From Nelumbo lutea (lineage: Eukaryota > Streptophyta > Magnoliopsida > Proteales > Nelumbonaceae), in NCBI GenBank assembly GCA_022828595.1, contig JAKGHH010000001.1, positions 68,382,401 through 68,446,400 of the forward strand: a DNA stretch of 64,000 nt. The letters run 5' to 3'. Shown piece by piece: positions 25,301 to 37,300 of this stretch (positions are counted from its first letter, which is position 1; every line of letters begins with the position of its first letter). A program made the translations under genes and the position numbers. The notes under the pieces were generated by a model, which saw only the letters and a program-made list of their open reading frames with translations, was not told the origin of the DNA and did not search any database.

Positions 25301-28300
25301 TTCCTATGGGAACCTAGTGAAGAGAAAAAAGATCACTTGATTAGGTGGGAGGTGATGAGTCGGAGCAAAAAAGGAGGACTAGGCTTAGGGAATGTGGTGA
25401 GTAAGAATGAGGCTCTTTTAGGTAAGTGGCTTTGAAGGTGGCCCCTGGAGAGGGAGAGGTTGCAGCATGAAGTTGTGGAAGTACCCATGGCTGTTCTGAA
25501 TCAGGTTGGGATGCGGGGGTATCTCGAAGGGCCTTGCTCACAACACCTTGGAAGGTTGTCTCTAGCATTCTCCCTAAATTCCTCAGGTTTGTAAGGTACG
25601 ATGCTTGTTCTGGAAACTCTATTCTTTTTTGGGAAGATACTTGGGTGAGCACTCAACCCCTAAAAGACCATTTCCCTTCTCTCTATTCCATCTCCCTCTT
25701 TAAAAAGAAACCCATTTCTTGGTTCCTCCCCACCCCACCCCCCAGTTTGCCCTTTGGCTTTAAATTGGGATTTTGGGTTTCAGAGAGGGTTAAGGGATGA
25801 AGAGTTTCATTGTGTCTCAGAGCTGTCGTTGCTTATAGATTCGGTCTGCCTGGACCCCACCAACCCGGACAAAAGAGTCTGGGCTCTAAACCCGGTTGGC
25901 TCTTTCACTTGTGCATCTTTCTTTAAAGCCCTTTGCTCTAACCCTTCCTCTCAGATCTTCCCGGTTAAAGAGGGGTCAAGGTCAATACCCCCCAAAGTAG
26001 CAGCGTTCTGTTGGGAAGCCTATTATGGTAAGATCAATATTGTGGAAAACTTGCAAAAGAAGAAACTTTTTGTGTTTGTCCCCAAATTGGTGCTTTATGT
26101 GTAAAGTGAAGGATGAGGACTATAACCATTTGCTGATATCGTGCTCTTTGCTGCCAATATTTGGAATTGGGTTGTATCTTCATTTGGGTGCAGGTGGAAC
26201 TTGCCCTCTGAAGTAAAGCTTCTGTTCACTCCAGATGCTCTTGGGAGATTGACAAAAAGGGGGAAGATAATGTGGAAATGTATTAGAGCCGCCACCTTGT
26301 GGATCTTATGGGAGGAGAGAAATGCTAGAATATTTCAAGAAAATGAAAGGAGTCTTGCTGAAGTCAAGGAATGTATATTGACAAAGACAACTTCATGGCT
26401 GAAATCTTCACAATTGTTGGCAGATTTCTCCTTTGATGACTTGAGGAGAAATTCGGAAGCAGTGGCTTCTACAGTCTCCACCAAGAACAAATTACAAGTT
26501 GAATGGAAACCCCCACCAAATGGAGTGGTAAAATTGAACTTTGATGGTAGCTGCCAAGGTAACCCAGGGCCATCCGGAATTGGAGGGATTCTGAGAGACA
26601 AATACAGCAATATGCTGTCTCTTTTCTCAGGACCAGTGGGTGAAGGTGATTCTGTAAGGGCAGAGCAACTAGCAGTGGTACAAGGTATACAGATGGCTAG
26701 TCAATTAGAAGTGAGCAATTTGTTAGTAGGAGACTCCAAGGTAGTAGTGGGCTGGCTGAATAGCCCAGACACAGTTTGTTGGGGCTACAGGGATCTGGTA
26801 AAGAAAGTTAAATGGATGACAAGAAATATGACTGTTAGGTTCCAGTGGATTAGCAGATTAGCAAATGTAATGGCTGATTCTCTGGCCAAGCAAGGGGTGT
26901 CAAGGGGTGATCTGTTTTGGGCTAATTTGTAGTTTGTTTCTCAGGTTTGGGCATGTTTTAGTGCTTTTGATTCAGTCCTTGGGGGAGGTAACATCTCGTG
27001 CCTCTTCTTCCTAGGCTGTATGTATTTCTGATACTCTTTCAATAAAATTACTCTCATTTATCAAAAAAAAAATCAGTGGAATGTTTTGAAGAAAAAATGG
27101 CGCATTCTAAGTTTTACTTGAGGACCTTAAACTGCAATTGAAAAGGAGAAAATACAATAGTGCGCGTGTATGTCATCCAAGCCTTATCCCAACAATATGG
27201 GGTTGGATCTATACATAGAAGTTGAGACAAAAATATCCTCTTTTAATAATAAAAAGAAAATAACAAATATATCCTATAACTATAAACATGATGAACACTT
27301 AATCTACTTTCTACACTCCCCTCAACCTGAGCATAGATATTCATCATGCCCAGCGTGCTAAGATGGTGTAAATGGGTCAAAGGATGTTTGCAAACCTATC
27401 ACCTATTTGGTGTTGGTGACTGGAGGGTAGTTAAAGATTTATTTCCATCTTGCAGGGGGCTTAGACAAGGTGACCTACTTTCTCCCTTTTGCTTTACTAT
27501 TATAGCAGATGTGTTTGGTAGAATTACATCTAGAGTAGATAGGTTGCAATTGATTAAGGGCTGGAGGGTTGGAATAGATAATGTGTGATCATTCATCTTC
27601 AATTTGCAGATGATATCATTTTGTTTTATGACGACGGAGAGGAACAGTGAGCTAGGAATTTGAGGTTGACAACGGAGCTTCTTGAGCAGCTCTCAAATTT
27701 GAGGATAAACCTAAATAAGAGCTGTCTAGTAAGGATTAATGTGGAGAAAAGGAATCCTGCCTATTAGATTTTACGCTGCAAAGGTCACCTCATGGCCAAT
27801 AAACTACTTAGGCCTTCACCTAGGAGCTAACCCTACGTAAAATAGTTTTTGAAATCTTATTTTAGAAAGATTCTCCAAGAGAGACTAGCTATTTAGAAGA
27901 GGAATTAATTTAATTAGTGGACTTTGATTTTTGTTTTTTTATGTCAGGGATTTTGTACATCTTCTGAAGTATATCCCGCCTTTCTTTTTAATGAAATCTG
28001 TTTTCTTTCGAAAAAGATAACAATCACAGAATGTTGCATATCTTTATCATATCATGTTTTGTAAATACCCTAAAGGTAAACTTTATTAAAAAGGAAAAAA
28101 GCATGGTGCAACAGACTCCTGGGGGGAACACCTAAACCCGGGAAGAAACAACAGACCACACCTCCTACAAACTTCTAGACTTAAACAACAGAGCCACATT
28201 CTGCAGTTTAAAGTCTTTTACAACCGAGACCCAAGATACAAAACTACTAACTGCCTGCTGAATTAAAACATCCAGATTCTTTTTCTTATTACAGAAAATT

Positions 28301-31300
28301 CAATTGCTTCTGTAAAATTCATATCAAACCAATACCTCACTCATTGCATCTGCCACACAGCACTTTATAAGGTCTTCATAGAGATCTGCTGATCGTTGTA
28401 TTTCTGGAGCATCAGCCCAATATTCTAGTATGAGAAGCGCATATTCACAACACCTGCAATGTAAGGAGAAAGGGGGAAACCAAAACAGATAATAGTAACA
28501 AAATCAGAAAGAAGCTATTTACTAGGCTATTTGATAGCATGTTAAGTCATACCTGGCACGGAGCACTGCACTGCGATCATTTTTTGCACAGTCAGCAATT
28601 CGAGGGAGTACTCGAGCAACTTTGCAATTTCGCAACATCTGGAAATCCCAAAATAAAATTTAAAGAAAAAGGGAAAGAAAGAAACATAAGATGCTAGTTC
28701 ATTCACATGCAGACATAAATGTAACAATCTACCATGGAACATATGATACTTATGCATACCGTTTTTATACAGTTGTCTGCAGATTCAGCAATTACAAGTA
28801 CAGTTATTACAACAAGCTTGAAAAGCACCTGAAAGCAATAATATCGATAGTGATATCAGAAGAACTGTTGGCACAAAAACAACCACAATATTAAGAAACA
28901 TGTTTGTGAACTTACTGGAATAAACATCTCAGCACATGCCTCAAAATCACCGAGTAGTTCTTTTGATAAGAAGCTTAATAGATGGCAAGCCTGCAAAAAT
29001 GAAATAAAAAACAAAAATCATAACTAGAAAACTTAGAATACATAATTTTGTAAGATTCATGTAAAGCAGTATGCTGTAAAATCTTTGTAGAGAAGATGGG
29101 CCGAATGGCCCATAGGTTGTTTATTCTTTCTTGTCATTTATGTTTCTTTTCTGTAATGGGCCTTATTCTGGGCCCATCCTGTCTATATTAAGTTCTTTGT
29201 AAATTCTTGCCCACCTAAGGGCCTCCCTGTAATTATTCAAATATATCTTAATAAAAGAATGTTAGGGTGCTGAGAGAGGGTTGGTTCGAAACTCTCATTC
29301 TCAAATCCTCATTGCTGAACTCTCAAGCTCTCCTCTCTTCAGTTTTATTCATGGTATCAGAGCATATCTGAACCTGAATATCATAGGGCTGGAAACTTAG
29401 TCACATACTGCCTGATTCTTGGAGGTCAGTGAACGAGCCCAAGACTAGAATCTCTTGGGGAAGGGGTTCGATGGCCAGGAAGAATCAGAGAGAAAAAAAA
29501 GGGGGGAGGAGAAGGGGAACAGCTCGACTGTGTTTGGACTGTTGAAGCTCGAACTGTAAGTTGTGCTCAGTTTTCTGCTCTGAAGTTCGATTGTGTTTGG
29601 ACTATTGAAGCTCGACTGTGTTTGGACAGCTCGGTTCTGTTTTTGAATCTCGATTGTGTTTGGACTGTTGAAGCTCGAACTGTAAGTTGTGCTCAGTTTT
29701 CTGCTCTGAAGTTCGATTGTGTTTGGACTATTGAAGCTCGACTGTGTTTGGACAGCTCGGTTTTGTTTTTGAATCTCGATTGTGTTTGGACTGTTGAAGC
29801 TCGAACTGTAAGTTGTGCTCAGTTTTCTGATTGTTTTGTATTATCTTCGACTGTGTTTGGACTGTTGAAGTGTCCGAAAACCCTAGTTGTTCTGTACTAC
29901 CTTCGACTGCATTAAGTCTGGTTTGACCCAGAAATTTCCGGGCTGTTTTTTCTCTTATTCTTGGACTATTAAAACCTGCCGAAACATCCTTGTAACAAGG
30001 TTGTGTATTGTTACTTTTTTTGTTGTTTTAAGGGGCTGTACGAACTGTTTTTCGGGGTCTTTTCTCTTCCTTGACAGTGGGGCTTTCTCTATTGCCCACA
30101 CTGTGTTTGTGAAAAGGCATGTTCAGCAATACCGATTGGTATTTACTCTTCTTGGCTGAGTGCACAGCTTTGAAAAGGTACTTCGGCTGAGTGCACAGTG
30201 CCTAGGAGTTTCTTATTACTTCTTGAAGGCTGAACTCAGTATATTGTCTTCTTGTGGTCGGCTGAATTCTGTTTAGAGTGTTTACATGATATACTCCTCA
30301 GAGTTTGAAAACAAAAGTGGTGCTGAATATGGACTGGTTCAGGGGACTCCAAATGATTCCTTATTGACTGTGACCAAAGTTAAACTAGATGGAACTAATT
30401 ATCTGGCATGGTCACAATCAATTAAGATTCATGTTTGTAGTAGAGGAAAGTGGGGGTTCATTTCCAGGAGTAAGAAGGCTCCCCCAGAAGATGATCCATC
30501 CTACGAGAAGTGGATGCAAGAAAATTACACTATCATTGGGTGGCTTGTAAACTCAATCCAGCCACAAATCAGCCAATACTACCTATGGATGAATTCAGCA
30601 AAAGAAATTTGGGACAGTGTTGCGGAAACCTATTCACAAAAACTCAATGTGGCTCGGGCATATAAATTGAGAAGTGATGTAAAGAATTTAAGACAAGGGG
30701 AGAAACCTCTAGTTGTATATTTCTCAACCCTGAAGTCCCTATGGCAAGAGATTGACCTAATAGACACTATACCTTGGGACACCACCAATGATGCAGAGAC
30801 CTATAGAAAATTGGTTGAAAGGAATAGAGTATTTGAGTTCTTAACTGGACTAAACCCAGAATATGATATCACAAAACAGAATATTCTTTCTAAGGAGTGT
30901 GTCTCTTTGTCACAAGCTTATGCATTGGTCAGTAATGAAGAGAGCAGAAGGGTTGTTCAGGTTCAAGGGGCTGATATGAATAATCACTTTGCCAATATGG
31001 GGATTAAACCCAAAGGGAATGTTGGAACTTCTGGTGGCATAGGAAAGAAAGAAGTTATATGTGAGTACTGCAAGAAGTCAAAGCACACCAAAGATAAGTG
31101 CTAGAAACTACATCATAATCTTGTTCCTAGTCGGTTTCAGAAAAGGTATGATAGTAAAAGATCAGGAAGTGCAAATGTAGCTACCGGGCCAGATAGTGAA
31201 GAAATGTCTGCTTCTGCACAGTTGGCAGCCATGAGAGCAGAATATAAAAAGTTTGGGAAGATGATCAGTCAACTGAGTGATGTGACCTCTTCTTCCAACT

Positions 31301-34300
31301 CGTCAGCCAATTCTTCTGCTTCAGCATTTGCTCATTCAGGTATAAGGGCTTCTGCAAATCATGCTACCACTTCAGGTAACCTCAAGATCCCTTGGATTAT
31401 TGACTCAGGTGCTTCTGACCATACGACCAATCTTTCTACCCTATTTGTTTCATATGACTTGCTTCCTGGACGTGATAAATCACTTTAGTTGATGGTTCAC
31501 TTGCCCCTATCTCTGGTAAGGGAACCATCAAGGCTATGGATTCCTTGTTCCTACCTTCTGCCCTTCATGTACCTAAACTAAATACAAATTTGTTGTCTGT
31601 AAGCAATTTAACCAAGTCACTAAACTATTATGTAACCTTCTTTCCTTCCTACTGTGTTTTTCAGGATCTGGAGTCTCAGAAGGTGATTGGGAGTGGCCAT
31701 AAGGCAAACGGAATATACCTGCTTGATACCCCGGAACAATGCACTGATCATCTTGGGAATGCTGCTCTTGGATCTGTTTCTTCAGAGTCTGTTAGTCGGA
31801 TCATGTTGTGTCATCGTCGTTTTGGTCATCTGTCTTTTTCTGCCTTGAGTCATCTTTTCCCTGAACTATTTAAGGGAATTAGTTTGTCTAGTCTTCATTG
31901 TGAGTCTTGTGAATTGTCAAAGCATTGTAGAAACAATTATCCTTTGAGTAATAAAAGATCTTCTTTTCCTTTTAATATTGTGCACTCTGATGTGTGGGGG
32001 CCTTACCACTTACTTTCCATGGGTGGCTATAAATATTTTATCCTGTTTATTGATGATTTTTTTCGGTTCACTTAAATATTCCTGATGAAATCCCGTGATG
32101 AAGTTCCAAGACTTGTAAGACAATTCCATGAATTTGTTTCAACCCAATTTGATACCATGATTAAAATCTTCAGATCTGACAATGCAAAAGAATACTTTGA
32201 GAAAAACCTATCATGTTATCTCTCTGACATGGGGGTTATTCATCAAAGCTCGTGTGCTAGGATGGGGTTGCTAAAAGGAAAAATAGGCATATTGTTTAAG
32301 TTGCAAGAAGTATCTTATTTGCCTCACATGTTCCTACCAGGTTTTGGGGTGATGTTCTTCTTACTGCTACATATCTTATAAACCGTATGCCATCCAGGGT
32401 TTTGGGGTTTAAGTCTCCCTTCAATCTTCTTCATCCAGACAATGACCTTTTTCCTGTTCCTATTTGTGTCTTTGGCTGCACCTGTTATGTACATGCTCCA
32501 AGTGTCCAAAGGCATAAATTTGAACCCAAAGCTCAAAAGTGTATCTTCCTTGGTTATTCCCCCACACAGAAGGGTTATTGTTGTTTTGATCCAAAGTCTA
32601 GCAATCGGTATGTCTCAATGGATGTCACCTTTGATGAGCTTTCCCCCTTTTATGGTTCCTCTCCAGAAGGACATTGTCCACGGGGGAGGATTTGTCACAG
32701 GTGTTTGCTCTTCCTCTTCCTGTCCCTATTGAGTCTCTTGATGTGTCTGCTTCTCCTTCAAATGCATCAAGGGTGGATCAGTCGTTCCTTTCTCCTTGTC
32801 CCAGTACTCTACCTCCTCGTCCTATCCTCAACCCCAAGGTGTATCAAAGGCTAAGATCCAGAAATGTTTAGGTTGTTTCTCCTACAACATATGAGCCTCA
32901 TACACTTCCAATCACAGAAGAGACAACAGGTATTGTTTCAGCATCTTTTGATTCATCCTTCCCTGACCTTGATATTCCCATTGCTGTTAGGAAAGGAAAA
33001 CGGAAGTGCACTGCTCACTGCATTTCCAAGCACCTTTCTTACAGTTTGCTTTCACCTCCATACCTTGCCTCTCTCTCTTCTGTTGCTTCTCATCCTATTC
33101 CCAGGTCTGTGTCAGAAGCTCTTAAGATTCCAGAGTGGAGGGATGCTATGAGATCTGAAATTGATGCCCTAGACAAGAATGACACATGGGAAGTGGTGGA
33201 TTTGCCTGAAGGGAAGGATCCAGTCGGTTGCAAGTGGGTCTTTACTATCAAATACCAAGCTGATGGCACTATTGAAAGGTACAAGGCCAGGCTGGTTGCA
33301 AAAGGCTGTACACAGACAAATGAGATTGATTATTTAGAGACTTTTGCACCTGTTGCCAATATGACATCTGTGAGGGTTCTTCTATCTTTAACTGCTCACT
33401 TTGACTGGCCCCTTTATCAACTGGATGTGAAGAATGCATTTCTGAATGGTGAATTACATGAGAAGGTTTATATGTCTCTTCCTCTAGGGATGTATGGAAC
33501 TGATATGAAAGGGAAGGTATGCAAGCTGAAGAAATCTCTTTATGGACTAAAACAGTCCCCTAGAGCATGGTTTGAGAGATTTAGAACAGCACTTGTTAAC
33601 TTTGGTTATGTGCAGACACAGTCCGATCATACTCTTTTTGTGAAGAGGAGTGGACCTCTGGCAGTATACCCCATTGTGTATGTAGATGATGTTGTAGTGA
33701 CTGGTAATAATGTTTCAGGAATTCATGATCTAAAATCTTTTTTCCATACAGAGTTTGAGATTAAAGATTTGAGGGACTTGAGATACTTTCTTAGTATAAA
33801 AGTGGCTCGATCCAAGGATGGGATTCTTATCTCCCAAAGGAAGTATGTTCTTGACTTGCTCTCCAAGACTGGAAAGATGGGTGCTAGACCAATTGCTACT
33901 CCTATTGATATGAGTCATAAACTCTCAGCCTCAGAAGGGACATTGTTAGAAAACAAAGGAATCTTTCAGAGACTTCTTGGGAAACTTTTGTATCTATGCA
34001 TGACTCGGCCAGATATTGCATATGCAGTCAATTGCATTAGCCAATTCATGCATACTCCCCGAGACACTCATATGGCAGCAGCAGAGAGAATCCTATGTTA
34101 TTTGAAGGGCTCCCCAGGAAAAGGTATTCAGTTTGCCAAGCATGGTCATATCAAACTTGAAGCCTACACCGATGTTGACTGGGCCGAAAACATTGATGAC
34201 AGAAGATCTACTTCTGGGTATTGCAGCTTGGTGGCTGGTAATGTTGTTTCTTGGAGAAGCAAGAAACAATCGGTTGTTGCTCGGTCCTCTGCTGAAGCAT

Positions 34301-37300
34301 AATGCAGGGCCATGGCACATGGAGTTTCTGAATTATTATGGCTAAAATCATTGATGGAAGAACTTGGAGTTGAATATGACAAGCCAATGATGTTGTACTG
34401 TGATAATCAGGTTGCCATCAACATTGCTCACAACCCTGTGCAACATGATAGAACCAAGCATATTGAAGTTGATCGACACTTCATTAGGGAAAGGATCTCT
34501 TCGGGTGAAGTGTGTCTTCCTTTCATCACATCTGAAGGACAGTTGGCAGATTTTCTCACCAAAGGCATTCCCAAGGCAAAACTTCAGCATGATACCAGCA
34601 AGCTTGGCATGATTGACATCTATGCTCAGCTTGAGGGGGAGTGTAGAGAAGATGGGCCGAATGGCCCATAGGTTGTTTATTCTTTCTTGTTATTTATGTT
34701 TCTTTTCTGTAATGGGCCTTATCCTGGGCCCATCCTGTCTATATTATGTTCTTTGTAAATTCTTGCCCACCTAAAGGCCTCCTTGTAATTATTCAAATAT
34801 ATCTTAATAAAAGAATGTTAGGGTGCTAAGAGAGGGTTGGTTCGAAACTCTCATTCTTCAGTTTTCTTCAATCTTCATAAGATGAGCCTGGCGAAGAAGA
34901 GGATGATAAGATGGATTGGATGAGTGGCTGATGTAGGATTGGATGAGTGGCATAAAGTGGTAAGGAGTGTGCATGGTGTTGCAGACAATGGATGGGATGC
35001 TGGTGTATCTCGGCGTGCTACGCTGAAATCCCCATGGAATGCTATTCATAGTATTCTTCCCGTTTTCCTAAACCTGATCAGGTATGATGTTAGTACTGGA
35101 GAAAGGGTTTTGCTTAGGGAGGATGTTTGGATTGGTGATTGTTCCCTCAATGACCTCTTTCCCTCCTTGTATTCCATCTCGTGTTTTAAAAACGAGCCAA
35201 TTCAAAGTTTTGTATCATCATCCTTTTCTTCTGGCATAAACTGGAATCTGGGTTTTAGAAGAGGTTTGAGAGATTCTGAGCTTGACCAGGCTGCTTTGCT
35301 CCTCAAAACTATTGATTCTGTTTGCTTGGACCCTCCTTTTGTAGACTCCCGTATTCGGAAGCCATTACCTTCGGGTTCCTTTTCTTGTGCCTCCTTTGCT
35401 TCCTTGTGCTCCTCTCCATTGCCTCAACCTTTTCATAACAAGGAAGTTTGGTCCAAACCTGTCCCTCCTAAAGTTGGAGACCTTTGTTGGGAAGTCTCCC
35501 TTAGGAAAATCAACACTTGGATGTTTTACAAAAAAGAAGACCTAGTCTTTGTATCCCTCCTAACTGGTGCACCCTATGCAAAGCTAACGAGGAAAGTTGC
35601 TACCATATACTAATCACTTGCCCTTTTGTTGTAGGCCTTTGGAAAAGCTTTTTGATCTTTTTGGGTGCAGGTGGACAGAACCGGTGCAGATTTGCAATCT
35701 TTTTTATCCTACAACTTTCAGGTGGCCAAAGAGGAGGAAGAGTTTTGTGGAGGTCTGTTAGAGCTGCTTTGGTGTGGACTGTGTGGGAGGAGCGAAATGC
35801 TAGAATCTTCAATGACAAGGAGAGGGATCAAACATGTGTGTTAAAAAGTATCTTATGTAGGGCCATAAGTTGGGTAAAATCCTTGGATCTGTTTTCCACC
35901 TACACTTTCGATGACATAAGAAGAAATTGGGAACAACTAGCTAAAAGTTCTGCAATCAGAAGCAAGCCAGTGGTGGATTGGAAGCCTCCTGATGCAGGCG
36001 TCATTAAACTAAATTTTGATGGCAGTAGTTTGGGCAACCCAGGGCCATCTAGAATAGGGGGAGTCTTCAGAAATGATGAGGGTCAGATTGTAGCTCTATT
36101 TTCTGGTCCTATAGGGTGGGGAGACTCAGTAAATGCAGAACTCCAAGCTGTGTTACAAGGAGCAGAATATGCAAGAGAGTTGGCAGTGGAGCATTTAATG
36201 ATTGAAGGTGATTCCAAATTTGTTATTGGATGGCTAAAAGAACCGGAGACGGCAGCCTGGCCGTTAGGGGGGCTTTGAGAAGATTTAAGTGGCTGACTTC
36301 AAATATTTCAGTCACAGTTCAATGGAAAAGAAGATTGGCAAATGGGCTGGCAGACCTTCTAGCTAAACAAGGAGTACATAGGAATCAGCTCTTTTGGGCT
36401 CAATTGTAAGCTTTATGATGTAGTTTGGAGGCTGCACCTTGCACCTCTTTGTGGGGAATTGTATGATGAATACTTAGTTCTTTATTTAATAAAATTTTCA
36501 TTATCATTATCTATAAAAAAAAAAGACTTAAACACACCCTAGGTTTCAGAATTTGACTTAAACATACCCTGAGATCTATAAATGGACTTAAACATGCCTT
36601 GTGGCTGTTAGATTTGACAGAATCAATTGAAAGACCTTTTGACTCTTAATTACTCCTCAAATTTTCAAAGATAACCAGAGAAAAGACAAACCCAAAGAGA
36701 AATCAAGACCCTTCTTCCGTTTTTCTCTTTTACCTATTCTTTGGAACAAAAATAAAAAATGTGTCTGAATCGACTTTCTTTTATCCACCCTTATATTCTG
36801 AAGCATCTAACCTGATTATAGTTCCTTGATTCTTAATTGCAAATACACTTTGATAGTTGAAAAGCATGTGGTCAATAGTTTTGCAACCAGATTGAATGGT
36901 AATCATTCAAGACACTTCCACAGTCCATTCTTTCGGCTACTAGGCTCCCTTGGCTGGGTGCCTCACCCAAACGCCATGACTTATAGCAAATATGTGCCCT
37001 TCTAGGCAATAAAAATGACAAGGCAGGCACCTTATATAATATCATTTATATTGTTGTATCTTATTAATATGTGTGCTGACACATTTTATTATATGCCATG
37101 TATATCAGTTATACTTTGTTTTAACATTTTACTATTGAAATATAAAAGATCAAAGGACTTTGAGGAGAGAAAAAGAAAGAAAGAAAAAAAAAAGAAAAAA
37201 GAAAGTAAGAATAGAAGTATAAAGAGGCTCTCTCTCTCTCTCTCTCTTTCTAATTAAACAGAACAGAAATCCCATCCTTGTTTTTTCTATTTTACTTTCC

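Larger units (their letters stand above)
24050..27072 (+). mobile_element. LINE-B, 5'-truncated RNase H-bearing LINE, the best preserved here
   Basis: Covers RT, post-RT region, zinc-binding domain and RNase H in order, then a 3' UTR with TTCAATAAAATTACTC and a poly-A tail at 27062-27072. About 100-200 bp seems deleted after the RT active-site box near 25010. Endonuclease and ORF1 are missing. Antisense in CLASP intron 11. Left edge approximate; no convincing target duplication found. Confidence 0.9.
29086..34870 (+). mobile_element. Copia-3, full-length Ty1/Copia LTR retrotransposon with broken ORFs
   Basis: LTRs 29086-29351 (266 bp) and 34642-34870 (229 bp) begin TGTAGAGAAGATGGGCCGAA. Target duplication ATCTT at 29081-29085 and 34871-34875. 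PBS TGGTATCAGAGC at 29352-29363, polypurine tract CTTGAGGGGGAG at 34630-34641. The 3' LTR lacks about 35 bp near its end. Aligned parts differ at about 7 sites in ~228 (by eye, near 3%). Gag-PR-IN-RT-RH order is complete but carries at least three stops and three frameshifts. Antisense in CLASP intron 7. Confidence 0.96.

Noticed and set aside
26141..26932. Free-standing RNase H gene
   Set aside because: The frame is the C-terminus of LINE-B ORF2, with the zinc-binding region upstream and a poly-A tail downstream.
27540..27620. Functional LINE reverse transcriptase at LINE-C
   Set aside because: Frame breaks just before the active-site box and the rest is deleted.
29524..29860. CRISPR-like array
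   Set aside because: Units are contiguous 126-bp tandem repeats without spacers, in a plant retrotransposon leader.
29622..29915. Repetitive ORF with CVWTVEARTVSCAQF units
   Set aside because: It is only the translation of the 126-bp leader repeats of Copia-3, upstream of gag.
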